Part shown: in pieces, positions 52,401 through 55,400 of the stretch | Layout: each line of letters opens with the position of its first letter | Numbering within the stretch: the first letter of the stretch is position 1 | Assembly: GCA_016648135.1 (NCBI GenBank) | Contig: JADDOH010000482.1 | Coordinates: forward strand, 62,001 to 126,000 | Reading direction: 5' to 3' | DNA from: Agrypnia vestita | Lineage: Eukaryota; Arthropoda; Insecta; Trichoptera; Phryganeidae | Length of the DNA: 64,000 nucleotides | The notes under the pieces: model-generated | Told to the model about the DNA's origin: nothing | Databases searched by the model: none | Seen by the model: the letters and a program-made list of their open reading frames with translations, nothing else | Made by a program: the position numbers and the translations under genes

Positions 52401-55400
52401 TTTATACTTTGAAATTGATCAGTTCGTCCATATTCGCGAGTATAAAAAATATTATATACTTAATCTTATTATATACCTACACTTAGGCATAATTCAATTG
52501 TTAAATCATAGTCATCAATCATCGTTGCAACTGAATACCAATCACAATCATAGTTCAACTCGGAAATTAGTTCAATAATGGACGATATGTGTGGTTTGTG
52601 TGATATCCTGCAAATACTATAGTAGGCTTTGTTATTATCGTAAAAAGAGGAAAAATATTCGAAGTTTGCTGGTTGGGTTAAAATGATTTATTTCGAAACT
52701 ATCTTCGACTGACTCGCCTAGAGTAAGTAGCCAATACCTACCAATAAAAATTTCAATTCAATTTCAAATACATATTTCTTTACCGCAATATTCTACTATT
52801 TTTTTCATCCAAAATGGTTGTTTTATCCAGATACTATCGGAAACTGAATACACACGCTGAGCCAATTTCGATTTCCACAATATACGGCTTTTGATATAAA
52901 TTGTAATAATACGTTTCTATTTCGTTTTTGAAATTCCTAGGTTTTATTTTAGGGGCGGGAAAGACGTCAGGAAATTCCATATCAAATCCGAAGATTAATT
53001 GCGTGATTCGGCTCTTATGTACTATTGCAACGCATGTTCCTTGTATAAATTGATAAATTTAATTATTACTATTTTTGTGATTTTTTTTTGAAAAGGCATA
53101 TTTTATGTATTTTTTTTTTATTATTACTGCGAAATTTTTTGATTAATTAAAAACCAGAACTGTGATTATTTAACACTAATAAAATTATTGTAAAATTATT
53201 TTCGAGTGTAGAGTCCCAGCATACCTATTGGATGTGTGGTTGATATCAATATTGCATATTCAGGGTACAATTTTATCTTGTAGGGGGAGAAGAAGAGAGA
53301 TTCGGTTGGTCCCAACGAGATAGTAGCCTGCACCAACTGCGCGGGTGGCCCCACGCCTTGTACACATTCAGCCAATAACGGGTGTGCAACAGAGGTAAAA
53401 TATTCAAAGTAATCTTCAAGTAGACTTATAAACAATAAGGGCCTTTTCAGTGCAAAGCCTTCACCCGCCGAGCGGTTAATACATTAGCTTAGATTCCAAA
53501 AACGTCGATGGTTCCAAAATCAACCGCCGTACTCGAACGCTCACCTGCTGGCCGCTTACCTTGAATATACAGAATTAATCAAAATTATGAACTCAATTTC
53601 AAACGGCTATATTTCTTGAATTATACATTGTATGTGAGTGATCTGCATAGCAATTGAAAGAGAAAGCCCGAAAGTTTCGAAAACTCTTGATAGATCGCTC
53701 ATATTTCCGCAAACGGTACCAAACAGCCATTTCGGATTAGTTGCGAGTAAAATGACTGCTATGCAGCACAAGGTTTTCTGTGTTCGTGTGTGTGTAAAAC
53801 TGATCTGGCAACAGTAATGCAGCGCTTTTAGTCTTCATTTTAACATTGAACCTGCAACTAGAAAGAGTATTTTTCGTTAGTATAACCAATTTCAGTAAAC
53901 GATTAGATCTTAACCGTGCAGCCAAAGGGGGTCAAATTGAACTGTGTTTGTAAACTTCATTGTGAGTTTTATCAAATGTAATTTACTTCAATTCATCACT
54001 GTCTTGTTCGCCGTTTGAAATATAGAGTTAAGAAATTGAGTCCATCATTTTGAATAACCCTGTATTATTGTATTGGTGGGTATATTCCGTGATGTATAGA
54101 GAACCGTCGTGTTTATTGATCTCTGACATGAATATTGACATGGAAAGTCTACATTCAATGTTGGCACTGAAAAGGTCATAAGGCTCCTTATTTTGGACTT
54201 GACTAGATTGTATCCCCGCATTTTAGAAATAAAAATAAAAATTACATGTACAGGGTGCGCCACGTATATAAATCAAAGTAAAAAATATCGATTTTCGAAA
54301 GGCGACCACAAGCATTGTGAAAATTGTTTACTTCTATAAAATGCTACGTAAATATCTAATGTTGTCGATAGTGGTCCAATCTTTCGTAAACTTAAATTTA
54401 GATAATGTTTTCGCTAATGAAATTGACATATTGTCCCTTTATCAAAAGTAGATAAAACATGCGAATGTCACTAAAAATAATGTTTTTATTATTTAAATTA
54501 ACGTATCGTTTGAATGCGTCACAAACGAAATTACATTATTTGAAATGAATTTTAAAAATGTGACGATTTTTACCGCTGAGATTGACACGCTATTCTCGTG
54601 TTTAATGAAACCAAAAACGTGAAGATATTTTTCATTTACGAGAGCTGAATTTATTTTAAAAATGCTTGCAAAAACATATTTATATAGGCACATAACAATA
54701 TTCTTAAAAGTAATTTTGAATAAAATATTTTTTTATTTGAATTTCTAATATTGCTAGAAAAAATAGAGGGATTTAGATATTTTATTTCGTTGTGCACCCG
54801 GCGGAATTTTTTTTTTATTTGATTAAAAAAAATATTTTTAATTAAAAATGTAATTATTAACATATAAAATCTGACATAACTATATATAATATATGAGAGC
54901 CGCATCTTCCACAAACACAGCTTAAAGCGATCGTCTAGCAGAATGAGCAAATTTCATAATTTTTTCTCATATCTTCTCTTGCGTTTTTAATCACATTTTT
55001 GTAGGGTATCACATTTTAAAATTTATTCATCAGGTTACATATATTTTAAATACGAATATCTTATTAAAATATCACAAACTAAATTAAATAATTGATTAAT
55101 AAATTACCAAACCTTCGATGTTTTAAAAATGAAGAAAATTGCTCCATTTTGTGGGCCTTTTATGACTGAACGGCGTGTTGAGATGTATTTTTATTCAATA
55201 ATATTACAAAGTAAACGTTTATCTTAAATTTGTTATAATTATTGCAAAATCTGTTAGTACGTTTACATGCAATTTATGTTTTAAAAAATACTGTTTTTTA
55301 AAAATACTTTATTTTTTTATGGGTTATTTTCAATTCTTTTTACATGGTCGACAACTTTTATACTTCAATAGTCAAAAGAATTGATAATTTAATTTTATAA

